Below, piece after piece: positions 34,955 to 42,725 of a stretch of DNA of 64,000 nucleotides; the stretch's first letter is position 1; each line of letters begins with the position of its first letter. Location of the stretch: contig CAJWWR010000001.1 of assembly GCA_913048245.1 (NCBI GenBank), positions 19,918-83,917 of the forward strand. The letters are read 5' to 3'. This stretch comes from an uncultured Prochlorococcus sp. Lineage in GTDB: Bacteria > Cyanobacteriota > Cyanobacteriia > PCC-6307 > Cyanobiaceae. Under the pieces are notes generated by a model. The model did no database searches, was not told the origin of the DNA, and saw only the letters and a list, made by a program, of their open reading frames with translations. A program made the translations under genes and the position numbers.

Positions 34955-34960
34955 TATAAT
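34955..34960 (+). promoter_or_regulatory. Candidate -10 box for the nuclease-like gene
   Basis: A perfect TATAAT lies 21 bases before the ATG at 34982, giving a predicted transcript start near 34967. No convincing -35 hexamer is at the right distance. The preceding 200 bases after glmS are AT-rich and show no gene. Confidence 0.45.
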
Positions 34961-34981
34961 CATCAATAAATTTGTTCAGTT

Positions 34982-35644
34982 ATGTGGGAAAAAACTAAAA
35001 ACTTAGCAAACTTAGATGTTGGTAGTTATCGAAGTGTTTTAGGTTATGCAGGAGAATCTATAGCAATTGGTAGGGCATTAGTTTGTGGATATAATTTATT
35101 TTTTAAAGCTTGGAGGGATGCTAAATATGATGCTGTTTTAGATTCAAAAAATAATCTTTTTCGTGTAGAGATCAAACAAACGAGTGGCGATTCAAGTTTG
35201 ACACTAACTTCAGGTGGAAGGGGAGGTAAACAGATAAGAGATGAAGTTAAAAAAGGTGATGAATCTAGAGAAAAAGTTTTATCAACCGCTGACTGCGATT
35301 TTGTTATTGGAGTACAGTCTTTAAGAGGAAATTGTTGGATAATTCCTGTTGAGCTTCTTGAAATTCTTGGAAAGAAATCTATAACCATATCTCAACTTTC
35401 TATTTTTGATGAAAAATGGAAAGTTTTCGATTTTGAAACAAAAAATATAACAGTAGAAATGATTAAAAAGGGATTTAAGGATTTCTCCTCTAATCAATTA
35501 GAGGATCTATGTAAAAAATTAAATATCTCAATTCCTTCTAATGATTCAGAAATTAAATTAACAAACCTTGCAAAACCAGTGAAGGTAAATAAACATAAAA
35601 GAATGATTTATGAGATTTGGATGCATATTTTAAGCCATTGCTAA
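34982..35644 (+). CDS. Candidate PD-(D/E)XK nuclease, possible restriction endonuclease
   Basis: I do not recognise this 220-residue protein as a named family. Its N-terminal half fits the PD-(D/E)XK nuclease layout: a helix with a conserved glutamate (GESIAIGRALVCGYNLFF, E25), then KYDAVLD with D50, then the strand FRVEIKQT with E63-x-K65. The glycine/serine-rich segment LTLTSGGRGGKQIRDEV follows, then a strand CDFVIGVQS. The C-terminal part (SSNQLEDLCKKLNISIPSND) looks like a small helix-extended-helix domain. It lies 76 bases before a C5 DNA methyltransferase, so a type II restriction enzyme is the leading hypothesis. It could instead be a repair or unrelated nuclease. Confidence 0.6.
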   Translation: MWEKTKNLANLDVGSYRSVLGYAGESIAIGRALVCGYNLFFKAWRDAKYDAVLDSKNNLFRVEIKQTSGDSSLTLTSGGRGGKQIRDEVKKGDESREKVLSTADCDFVIGVQSLRGNCWIIPVELLEILGKKSITISQLSIFDEKWKVFDFETKNITVEMIKKGFKDFSSNQLEDLCKKLNISIPSNDSEIKLTNLAKPVKVNKHKRMIYEIWMHILSHC

Positions 35645-35686
35645 TTTTTTATTTGATTAAGTTGTTTAGTAAAAATAAAAATTAGG

Positions 35687-35724
35687 TTGACAAATAAATC
35701 AAATATGTTGCCATATATGTATGG
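35687..35724 (+). promoter_or_regulatory. Promoter/operator of the methyltransferase gene: TTGACA box plus inverted repeat over the start codon
   Basis: A perfect -35 hexamer TTGACA is at 35687-35692. Seventeen to nineteen bases on, where a -10 is expected, lies the inverted repeat CCATATATGTATGG (35711-35724, arms CCATA/TATGG with 4 bases between). Its right arm includes the ATG start codon at 35721. ATATGT also occurs as a direct repeat at 35703 and 35715, 12 bases apart. No Shine-Dalgarno sequence is seen. Binding of a dimer here would block both the promoter and the start site. Confidence 0.5.
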
Positions 35725-37061
35725 ACAAAAATAGCAACTCAAAAATACAGTTCAGACTCCCAAATGATCTCTCTAAGAATTTTAAAATTGTATGTCAACA
35801 ATTGGGTGTAAAACCCTCTGAAAAATTAAGAGATTTAATGTGTGATTTTTTAGACAATTATGAGACTGAAGTTTTAAATAGAGAACCTTATATTTTCCCA
35901 AACTTAGTCAAAAAATCTCAATTTAATAAATTTTCCATTGGTGAAATGTATTGTGGTCCTGGTGGCATTGGATTAGCCGCCAAGAAATCAAAATTAATAG
36001 CCAACGGTAATAAATATGGTTTTGAGCATATTTGGGCTACAGATAATCATAAAGACACATGTATGACTTTCCAATCAAATATTTCATCACCTAGAGATAA
36101 AAATTTTAAAGTTATTTGCGAAGATATAAGCGATAGTTTGGTAGAAAAATTGCCTTACGTAGATGGCTTTTTATACGGCTTTCCATGTAATGACTTTAGT
36201 AATGTTGGAGAATCAAAGGGATTGGATGGAAAATATGGCTCTTTATATTCTTATGGAGTTAGCTATATAAATAAAAATAATCCAAAATTCTTTTTTGCAG
36301 AAAATGTATCTGGTTTATCAAATGCTAATTCAGGAAAGGCTTTTCAAAAAATATTAGATGAATTAGCTAACGCTGGTAATTTTGGTTATGAATTAACACC
36401 GCATTTATATAAATTTGAAGAATATGGTATACCTCAAGCGAGACACAGATACATAATAATTGGTATTAGAAAAGATTTAAAACTTAAATTTAAAGTACCT
36501 GAACCAACTCATATAAATGATTTTAAGAATTGTAGTCAAGCAATCTTAAATCCGCCAATTAATAATAAATGTGCAAACAACGAATTAACTAAGCAAAGTC
36601 GTAATGTTATTGAACGTCTAAAACACATAAAGCCAGGGGAAAATGCATGGCAAGCAAATCTTCCAGAGAATTTAAAATTAAAAGTTAAAAGCGCAAGGCT
36701 ATCTATGATTTATAAAAGATTAGATCCTGATAAGCCTGCATATACCATTACTGGTAGCGGAGGAGGAGGTACTCATATGTATCATTGGTCTGAAAATAGA
36801 GCTTTAACTAATAGGGAACGTGCTCGATTACAAACTTTTCCTGATGAATTCGTTTTTCATGGATCTAAAGAAAGTGTTAGAAGACAAATAGGTATGGCAG
36901 TACCAGTTGAAGGAGCCAGAATTATTTTAGAAGCAATTTTAAAGACTTTTGCAGAAATTAAATATGCATCTGTCGAATCTAGTTTTATAACTAAAAAATC
37001 TCATAATGTTTTTAAATTTGATCAATCTGATAATGATGAAATAATTCCAGAAGCAGGTTAG
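35721..37061 (+). CDS. C5-cytosine DNA methyltransferase with N-terminal ribbon-helix-helix-like domain
   Basis: The 446-residue enzyme methylates cytosine C5 in DNA using SAM. Motifs are in order: I (IGEMYCGPGGIGLA, near 73), IV with catalytic C156 (GFPCNDFSNVG), VI (FFAENVSGL), VIII (QARHRYIIIG) and IX-X (RALTNRERARLQTFPDEF, RRQIGMAVPVEGARI). The target recognition region, about 245-335, is short. Residues 7-45 before the catalytic domain read like a ribbon-helix-helix DNA-binding domain: strand KIQFRLP, helix DLSKNFKIVCQQLG, turn VKPS, helix EKLRDLMCDFLDNY. This extra domain and the palindrome over the start codon suggest autoregulation. The recognition site cannot be predicted by eye. Gene order suggests a type II system with the upstream nuclease candidate. 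Confidence 0.92.
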   Translation: MDKNSNSKIQFRLPNDLSKNFKIVCQQLGVKPSEKLRDLMCDFLDNYETEVLNREPYIFPNLVKKSQFNKFSIGEMYCGPGGIGLAAKKSKLIANGNKYGFEHIWATDNHKDTCMTFQSNISSPRDKNFKVICEDISDSLVEKLPYVDGFLYGFPCNDFSNVGESKGLDGKYGSLYSYGVSYINKNNPKFFFAENVSGLSNANSGKAFQKILDELANAGNFGYELTPHLYKFEEYGIPQARHRYIIIGIRKDLKLKFKVPEPTHINDFKNCSQAILNPPINNKCANNELTKQSRNVIERLKHIKPGENAWQANLPENLKLKVKSARLSMIYKRLDPDKPAYTITGSGGGGTHMYHWSENRALTNRERARLQTFPDEFVFHGSKESVRRQIGMAVPVEGARIILEAILKTFAEIKYASVESSFITKKSHNVFKFDQSDNDEIIPEAG

Positions 37062-37099
37062 ACATATTTAAATAAAAAAATTTACGAAAAATAAAAAAT

Positions 37100-37639
37100 T
37101 TAAAGTTCTAATAGACCCTTTGGGGGATTTATAATTAAGAATTTATTTTTTATATCTATCTCTGGGATTATTTCATTTACAAAAGGTACTAAAACCTCTT
37201 TATTTGTTTCAATAAGTCTTATTGTTAATAAACTATTTTTTTCATTATTAAAGTCGCATACTTCTCCAATGATTTTTAATTCGTTATTTTCAAATATTTT
37301 TACTTTTAAGTTTATGAGTTGAGACATGTGAAATTCTCCTTCTTTTAATGTGGGTATGTCGTTACTTTTAACTAATAATTTATAATTTCTAAGGCTTTCA
37401 GCTGAATTTCTGTTATTGATGTTTTTCAAACTAATAATAAAAATATCTGTACCTGGTTTGTGTGAACCGGAAATTAGTTCATAAGAGATAGGATCTTCAT
37501 TATTTATTCTTAGCCATCTTTCTCCAGGTTTCGTAAATCTTTCTTCGAAGTCACTTAAAGATTTAACTTTTAATTTACCATCAATGCCATGGGGTGATGT
37601 TATTTCTCCAATAATTAGCCATTCATCTTGACCTGCCAT
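37100..37639 (-). CDS. rimM: Ribosome maturation factor RimM
   Basis: The 179-residue protein assists 30S head assembly by binding S19. The N-terminal RimM domain ([41 protein letters not shown]) and the C-terminal PRC-barrel ([12 protein letters not shown]...[21 protein letters not shown]) are present. It is divergent from ndhS with only 30 bases between the chosen starts. It marks the right boundary of the inserted module after glmS. Confidence 0.93.
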   Translation of the reverse strand: MAGQDEWLIIGEITSPHGIDGKLKVKSLSDFEERFTKPGERWLRINNEDPISYELISGSHKPGTDIFIISLKNINNRNSAESLRNYKLLVKSNDIPTLKEGEFHMSQLINLKVKIFENNELKIIGEVCDFNNEKNSLLTIRLIETNKEVLVPFVNEIIPEIDIKNKFLIINPPKGLLEL

Positions 37640-37669
37640 AGTATTCTTAATTTATATTTGAAGGAAATT

Positions 37670-37855
37670 ATGGAAAATTTAGCAAAGCCAATTCTTCCTG
37701 GTTGTGTGGTTCGTGTATCTGATGATAATTCTATTTATAAAGGGTATAAAGGTTTTGTTCAACGTGTTACTACAAAAAAAGCTGCCGTATTATTTGAAGG
37801 TGGTAATTGGGATAAACTAGTTACATTTGCTTTAAGTGATTTAGATTTAGTTTAA
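37670..37855 (+). CDS. ndhS: NAD(P)H dehydrogenase-like complex subunit S
   Basis: This 61-residue SH3-like protein matches NdhS (CRR31-like), the ferredoxin-docking subunit of cyanobacterial NDH-1 in cyclic electron flow. The text ILPGCVVRVSDDNSIYKGYK, GFVQRV, KKAAVLFEGGNWDKLVTF and LSDLDLV is close to the Synechocystis ssl0352 type. An earlier in-frame ATG at 37628 would overlap rimM. I chose the ATG at 37670 because AAGGAA sits just before it and the conserved region starts there. The stop shares TTAA with the convergent rnc stop. Confidence 0.87.
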   Translation: MENLAKPILPGCVVRVSDDNSIYKGYKGFVQRVTTKKAAVLFEGGNWDKLVTFALSDLDLV

Positions 37856-38607
37856 TTAAAATGTACTTCATCTTTCATAACTTTTTCTAAGGCTACATAA
37901 GCAGCATTTTTTTCTGCTTGTTTATGTGATTTACCAAAAGATGTAGCGATTAATTTTCCCAAAATAGACAATTCACAACAAAATCTATTTGAATCTCCGT
38001 GTATTTTTGATACTTCTTTGATTTGATATTTAGGTAGATCAATTTTCTTTTGTTGACACCATTCTTGCAACGAAGACTTCGCGTTAAATAGGTGAGGTGA
38101 CTCTAAAATTATTCTTGAATCAACTAGCCAGTATTGATCTAGCCATAAATTAATTTCTGAAATCGAATTGAAACTTTTATATATTGCTCCGATTAATGCT
38201 TCAGCAGTTTCGGCAATAATTGTATCTTTTGAATAGTTATCTCTTAGTGCTTGTTTTCCAACAATAATTATCTTTTCGAGGTTAATTTTTTTTCCTAGTT
38301 TTGTTAACCATTCATCGCTTACAATTTGGGCTCTTAGCTCTGATCTTTTTCCTACATCTATCTTTTTGTAGTTATGATCTATAAATTCAGATGCAGCTAA
38401 TCTGAGTACAGCATCTCCAAAGAATTCCAACTTTTCATGGCTTTTATTTTTATGTGCAGATGAGTGAGTTAATGACTCATCGATATAACCAAGCATTTTA
38501 AGATCTTTATTAATTAATCCTTTTTCAAAGCGCTTTGATTTAATATTTAAATTCTTTAAAAAATCAATTAGATTTTCAATTCTTATATCATCAAGTCCAG
38601 AATTCAT
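37852..38607 (-). CDS. rnc: Ribonuclease III
   Basis: The 251-residue dsRNA endonuclease processes rRNA precursors and other duplex RNAs. The signature HEKLEFFGDAVLRLAASEF is at the centre of the nuclease domain. A second acidic helix, AETAEALIGAIY, supplies the other metal ligands, and the C-terminal dsRBD is clear (SLQEWCQQKKIDLPKYQI, ATSFGKSHKQAEKNAAYVAL). The N-terminal 20 residues extend beyond the E. coli start. It lies just downstream of rnpB on the same strand, with about 25 bases between. Confidence 0.94.
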   Translation of the reverse strand: MNSGLDDIRIENLIDFLKNLNIKSKRFEKGLINKDLKMLGYIDESLTHSSAHKNKSHEKLEFFGDAVLRLAASEFIDHNYKKIDVGKRSELRAQIVSDEWLTKLGKKINLEKIIIVGKQALRDNYSKDTIIAETAEALIGAIYKSFNSISEINLWLDQYWLVDSRIILESPHLFNAKSSLQEWCQQKKIDLPKYQIKEVSKIHGDSNRFCCELSILGKLIATSFGKSHKQAEKNAAYVALEKVMKDEVHFN

Positions 38608-38631
38608 TGATATTAATAATGAAACTTTAAA

Positions 38632-39018
38632 GAGAAGCAGGTCATAAGCCGGGTTCTGTTCACTTTAAAAATATTAAAGCGGGTAATCATCTATCTAGGA
38701 CTGGAATTACTTCTCAGCCTCAAGCGGCGCTAATAAGTAGACTTTAACAATGGCATTAAGTCTACTTAGCCTTGCTCCCAGCCGGGGTTTACCTAGCCAA
38801 TACCTCTCAATATTGCTGGTGCGCTCTTACCGCACCTTTGCACCCTTGCCATACTTATAAAAGTATTAGGCGGTATGTTTCTGTGGCACTATCCTCACGG
38901 TTTCCCGCACTGGGAATTACCCAGCAAGCTTAGCCATGTGGGAGCCCGGACTTTCCTCAAAAAAGTTTTATTTCGTTTCCAAAATAAAACTTTTTTGCGA
39001 TTACCTCTCCTGCTTCAC
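38632..39018 (-). ncRNA. rnpB: RNase P RNA
   Basis: Read on the minus strand, the transcript begins near GAAGCAGGAGAGG and ends CGGGTTCTGTTC...ATGACCTGCTTC, whose ends pair to form P1. The universal core is visible: GAGGAAAGTCCGGGCTCC, then ATGGCTAAGC, GGGAAACCGTGAGGATAGTGCCACAGAAA and the 3' part AACCCGGCTTATGAC. Two striking hairpins are an AT-rich P3 (15-bp perfect stem, arms at 38959-38973 and 38982-38996) and an arm AAGTAGACTT/AAGTCTACTT in the specificity domain. CATTAT at 39024-39029 (minus strand) is a plausible -10. The RNA cleaves 5' leaders from tRNA precursors. End positions are within a few bases. Confidence 0.95.
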
Positions 39019-39054
39019 TTAGCATAATGCTTATCATAAAAAAAAACAGTCTCT

Positions 39055-39128
<74 letters not shown>

Positions 39129-39207
39129 TAAATTTAATAAACTATATTTAGTATGCGTGCAAACATGCTACTCTGTAGCTAGCGTATATATAAGTAATAA
39201 GTCTTTT

Positions 39208-39537
39208 ATGGCAAAGCTACATGACATGCGTTTAAAACTCTTGGTACAACAAGAGCATGAGCGTATTGCAAAATCCCAGCCTGGTGATTTAGATTTGTCT
39301 GTTGTTCAGGCAAGGTGTTTATGTTGGTTAGCTTTGTTAGCAGAAGCTCATGAAGATCAAGCTAATGATGCAGAAAAAAGAGGAGATGCAGAACAGGCGA
39401 TGGGTTGGTTTGCTGATTCTATGCGTTTAAGAGATGTAATTAACCTAGTGACTAGTATTGAAATACCTTTGCCAGATAGTCCAGAAATAACAGACGAAAA
39501 TGACGGTTTTTATAGTGATCCCACTATAAATGCATAA
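39208..39537 (+). CDS. Conserved hypothetical protein, alpha-helical
   Basis: Starting at the ATG at 39208, the product is 109 residues. The earlier in-frame ATG at 39157 adds a non-conserved stretch between the tRNA and this gene. The sequence is helical and acidic (MAKLHDMRLKLLVQQEHERI, LSVVQARCLCWLALLAEAHE, DAEQAMGWFADSMRLRDVI), with a low-complexity acidic tail. The helix pair resembles TPR-like packing, but no family is recognised. It is followed 30 bases later by another conserved protein. Confidence 0.65.
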   Translation: MAKLHDMRLKLLVQQEHERIAKSQPGDLDLSVVQARCLCWLALLAEAHEDQANDAEKRGDAEQAMGWFADSMRLRDVINLVTSIEIPLPDSPEITDENDGFYSDPTINA

Positions 39538-39567
39538 TTAATGTAATGATATTAATAGCAATACTTT

Positions 39568-40032
39568 ATGAAATTGTCGGAACAACCTTGTCAATGTGCA
39601 GATTGTCAAAGATTTTATCGTGAACATGATCGCCTAATAAGACAGTTTCCTACTTTAAAACAACAACAGGAATTGAATTGGGCTTCAATTCAATCATTTA
39701 GAACTTTATGCGGAAAAGTTTCAGAAGAGTTGCAAAAGAATATCTCAGAATTAGAGAATGATTGCTCAAATTTAGGAACTCAGAATAAGTTAAGTATTTC
39801 TGAAGTTACAGAGGCTCTTTCTGAAATAGAGAATATAAATGCACATTTATACTCCATAGAGGCTTTGATGGAGAGGATATTTGAAGTGAGAGTTTCCGAT
39901 GAAATAGAGGCCAAATTTAAGGAGGTAGCAGGAGAAATAGCACCAGATCCTTTAAATATAGATAGATTGATTTTAAATAGATTATTTCACCAGGCACCTG
40001 ATTCGCCTGATAAAAAGACAAATTCTAATTAG
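39568..40032 (+). CDS. Conserved hypothetical protein with N-terminal CxCxxC
   Basis: The 154-residue protein opens with PCQCADCQRFYREHD, a cysteine cluster (C-x-C-x-x-C) able to bind a metal. A long helical region rich in E, L and Q follows and may form a coiled coil (SEELQKNISELENDCSN, VTEALSEIENINAHLYSIEALMERIFE). No catalytic motif is seen. It is convergent with glgP, 6 bases apart. I recognise no family. Confidence 0.65.
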   Translation: MKLSEQPCQCADCQRFYREHDRLIRQFPTLKQQQELNWASIQSFRTLCGKVSEELQKNISELENDCSNLGTQNKLSISEVTEALSEIENINAHLYSIEALMERIFEVRVSDEIEAKFKEVAGEIAPDPLNIDRLILNRLFHQAPDSPDKKTNSN

Positions 40033-40038
40033 AGATAG

Positions 40039-42573
40039 CTATTCAATATCACAAGTAATTTCAACTGGCATTGGTGAAACCTTCCAAATAGATTTGCAAT
40101 ATTCTTTTATTGATCTGTCTGACGAAAAATATCCTGATCTTGCTATGTTTAACAATGCCATTTTGTTCCATTTCTTTTTATCAATCCAGGCCTTGCTAAC
40201 AATATCTTGGGTTTTTAAATAATCGTCAAAATCTGCCATTACAAAAAATGGGTCACTACCTTTAAGACTATTTAAGAGGGGTTTGAATAAATCTTTATCA
40301 CCATTACTGAAATGTCCAATTTCAATTAACTGAATGACCTCTTTTAATTCAGATGAGCTTTCGATATATGATTTAGGGGAATATCCTGAAAGTTTAAGAT
40401 CCATGATTTGACTTTCGGTTTTTCCAAAAAGAAAGAAATTTTCAGGTTTTACTAATTCCCTCAACTCAACATTGGCGCCATCCAAAGTACCAATTGTAAG
40501 AGCTCCATTCATTGCAAACTTCATATTACCTGTTCCGGAAGCTTCTTTACCTGCAGTTGAAATTTGTTCTGACAAATCAGTGGCTGGGTAAACTATTTCT
40601 CCAAGCTTTACATTATAGTCTGGTAAAAATACGACCCTTAAAAGGCCATCCATATCTGGATCAGAATTCACAACATCAGCAATACCATTAATGAATCTAA
40701 TCATTAATTTTGCCATGAAATAACCTGGAGCTGCTTTGCCTCCAAAAATTATTGTTCTAGGAGCAATATTTGTATTTTTACCATTTTTAATTCTTAAATA
40801 TTGGGCAATTATCTGAAGAGCATTTAAATGTTGTCTTTTATATTGATGAATTCTTTTAACTTGTACATCAAATAAGCTTGAAGGATCAACTAAAATACCA
40901 GTCTTTGAGTGAATAAAGTTTGATAATTTTCTTTTCCCTTCTAGTTTTGTGTTTTGGAATTTGTTGAGAAATTCATAGTCATTCTGTTTTTTTTCTAGAT
41001 TTTTCAGAAGTCTCATGTCGGTGATCCAATTAGCTCCGATTTCTTTCTCCAGAAGCTCTGCTAAGTTAGGATTTGCAAGTGCCACCCATCTTCTTGGGGT
41101 AACTCCATTAGTTACATTAGTAAATTTTTCGGGCCACAATTCTGCAAATTCTGGTAGAAGTTGTCTTTTTATCAAATCAGAGTGCAGTGCTGCCACGCCG
41201 TTAATATGATGAGCTCCAATTGTTGCAAGGTGTGCCATTCTTACTGATTTAGACCCTTCTTCATCAATAATCGATAATTTCCTAAGAATTTTGTCATCAC
41301 CTGGGTAACGTAACCTCACTTGTTGCAAAAATCTCCAATTTATTTCGTAAATAATTTCAAGATGCCTTGGTAATAGATCATTAAACAAATGAAGATCCCA
41401 TTTTTCTAGAGCTTCAGGCAAAAGAGTGTGATTAGTATATGCAACTGATTGATTTGTAATGCTCCAGGCCTTTTCCCATTCAACATGGTACTGGTCTATT
41501 AGCAATCGCATTAATTCAGCCACTGCGATAGCTGGATGCGTATCATTGAGTTGAACGGTCCAATGTCTTGAGAAATCTGTAATTGGAATTGATCTTTTTT
41601 CTAGACTTTTCAACATATCTTGAAGTGAGCAACTTACGAAAAAATGTTGTTGCTTTAAACGTAGTCTTCTCCCTTCATCTGTACCATCATTAGGATATAA
41701 GACTTTAGAGAGTGTTTCAGATGCAACTTTTTCTTCTACAGCTCCATAATAATCTCCAATATTAAAGGCATAAAAATCAAAACTTTCTGTAGCATCTGCG
41801 CGCCAAAGTCTCAATCTATCGCATGTATTTACTCTATAACCAAGCACTGGTACATCATGTGGTACACCAATTGCATGCTCGTAAGGGATCCATCTAGATC
41901 TGTAATTTCCCTTGTCATCTCTATAACTTTCAGTCCTTCCTCCGAATCCAACAAAACATGATTCATCTGGTTGAGGTAATTCCCAAGGCCAACCTCCTTT
42001 GAGCCATTTATCAGTTACTTCTACTTGCCAGCCATCTCTTATTAATTGATTAAAAATACCAAATTCATATCTAATTCCATAACCTACAGCAGGTACTTGC
42101 AGGGAAGCTAAAGATTCCATATAGCATGCTGCTAGTCTACCAAGCCCCCCATTGCCAAGACCTGGTTCTTCCTCTACTTCAAGAATTTGATTTAACGATT
42201 CAATACCAAATCTTTTGAGAGCTTCTTCTGCTTCTTTAGTTATTCCAAGATTTAAAAGATTATTACTTAGTTGAGGACCTATCAGAAATTCAGCTGATAA
42301 ATAAGCAACGGTTTTTTGAGGTTTTTTTCTTATCAACTCTTGACTGGCTAAATAACGAGTCATCAATCTATCTTTGACAGCGTAACTTAAAGCCATGTAA
42401 AGATCATGTGAACTAGCAGAGGTAGCTAATTTACCAAGAGTAAAGAATAAATGAGATGTCATTCCTTTGAAAACAGCATCTGAATCCATTCCAGCCTTTT
42501 CTGAATCTAAGTAACATCCAGGAGTTGGAAGTCTTAAATCAAAAGGTTCGTTACTGTTCATTGCTTTACTCAT
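40039..42573 (-). CDS. glgP: Glycogen phosphorylase
   Basis: This 844-residue PLP enzyme releases glucose-1-phosphate from glycogen. N-terminal AYLSAEFLIGPQLSNNL, the ELEEPGLGNGGLGRLAACYM-type motif (EEEPGLGNGGLGRLAA), HWTVQLNDTHPAIAVAELMR and the PLP-lysine motif EASGTGNMKFAMNGALTIG are all present. The open frame begins with a TTG at 42585. I chose the ATG four codons later because no Shine-Dalgarno supports TTG. Prochlorococcus stores glycogen by day and burns it at night, so this enzyme is part of the diel carbon cycle. Confidence 0.95.
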   Translation of the reverse strand: MSKAMNSNEPFDLRLPTPGCYLDSEKAGMDSDAVFKGMTSHLFFTLGKLATSASSHDLYMALSYAVKDRLMTRYLASQELIRKKPQKTVAYLSAEFLIGPQLSNNLLNLGITKEAEEALKRFGIESLNQILEVEEEPGLGNGGLGRLAACYMESLASLQVPAVGYGIRYEFGIFNQLIRDGWQVEVTDKWLKGGWPWELPQPDESCFVGFGGRTESYRDDKGNYRSRWIPYEHAIGVPHDVPVLGYRVNTCDRLRLWRADATESFDFYAFNIGDYYGAVEEKVASETLSKVLYPNDGTDEGRRLRLKQQHFFVSCSLQDMLKSLEKRSIPITDFSRHWTVQLNDTHPAIAVAELMRLLIDQYHVEWEKAWSITNQSVAYTNHTLLPEALEKWDLHLFNDLLPRHLEIIYEINWRFLQQVRLRYPGDDKILRKLSIIDEEGSKSVRMAHLATIGAHHINGVAALHSDLIKRQLLPEFAELWPEKFTNVTNGVTPRRWVALANPNLAELLEKEIGANWITDMRLLKNLEKKQNDYEFLNKFQNTKLEGKRKLSNFIHSKTGILVDPSSLFDVQVKRIHQYKRQHLNALQIIAQYLRIKNGKNTNIAPRTIIFGGKAAPGYFMAKLMIRFINGIADVVNSDPDMDGLLRVVFLPDYNVKLGEIVYPATDLSEQISTAGKEASGTGNMKFAMNGALTIGTLDGANVELRELVKPENFFLFGKTESQIMDLKLSGYSPKSYIESSSELKEVIQLIEIGHFSNGDKDLFKPLLNSLKGSDPFFVMADFDDYLKTQDIVSKAWIDKKKWNKMALLNIARSGYFSSDRSIKEYCKSIWKVSPMPVEITCDIE

Positions 42574-42636
42574 ATAAATTGACAATAGCGATAATTAGAA
42601 AATATTCTGCTTTGTAACTGCAGATCCACACTTGTT

Positions 42637-42642
42637 TATAAT
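42637..42642 (+). promoter_or_regulatory. Possible -10 box for the antiporter gene
   Basis: TATAAT lies between divergent glgP and the antiporter gene, 83 bases before the latter's start. TTGTAA at 42612-42617 is 19 bases further upstream. A separate TTGACA occurs at 42655-42660 without a clear partner. Either could drive the antiporter gene. Confidence 0.3.
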
Positions 42643-42725
42643 TTTTTTATTTTTTTGACATATTTACTCAACGGGGCATGTTATCAACTATGTTCCAATA
42701 AGGATTATTAATTTTCAATCAAAAA

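Noticed and set aside
35044-35388. Long antisense open frame within the nuclease-like gene
   Set aside because: It lies fully opposite the real gene, has no start signal or motif, and is explained as a shadow of the + strand coding frame.
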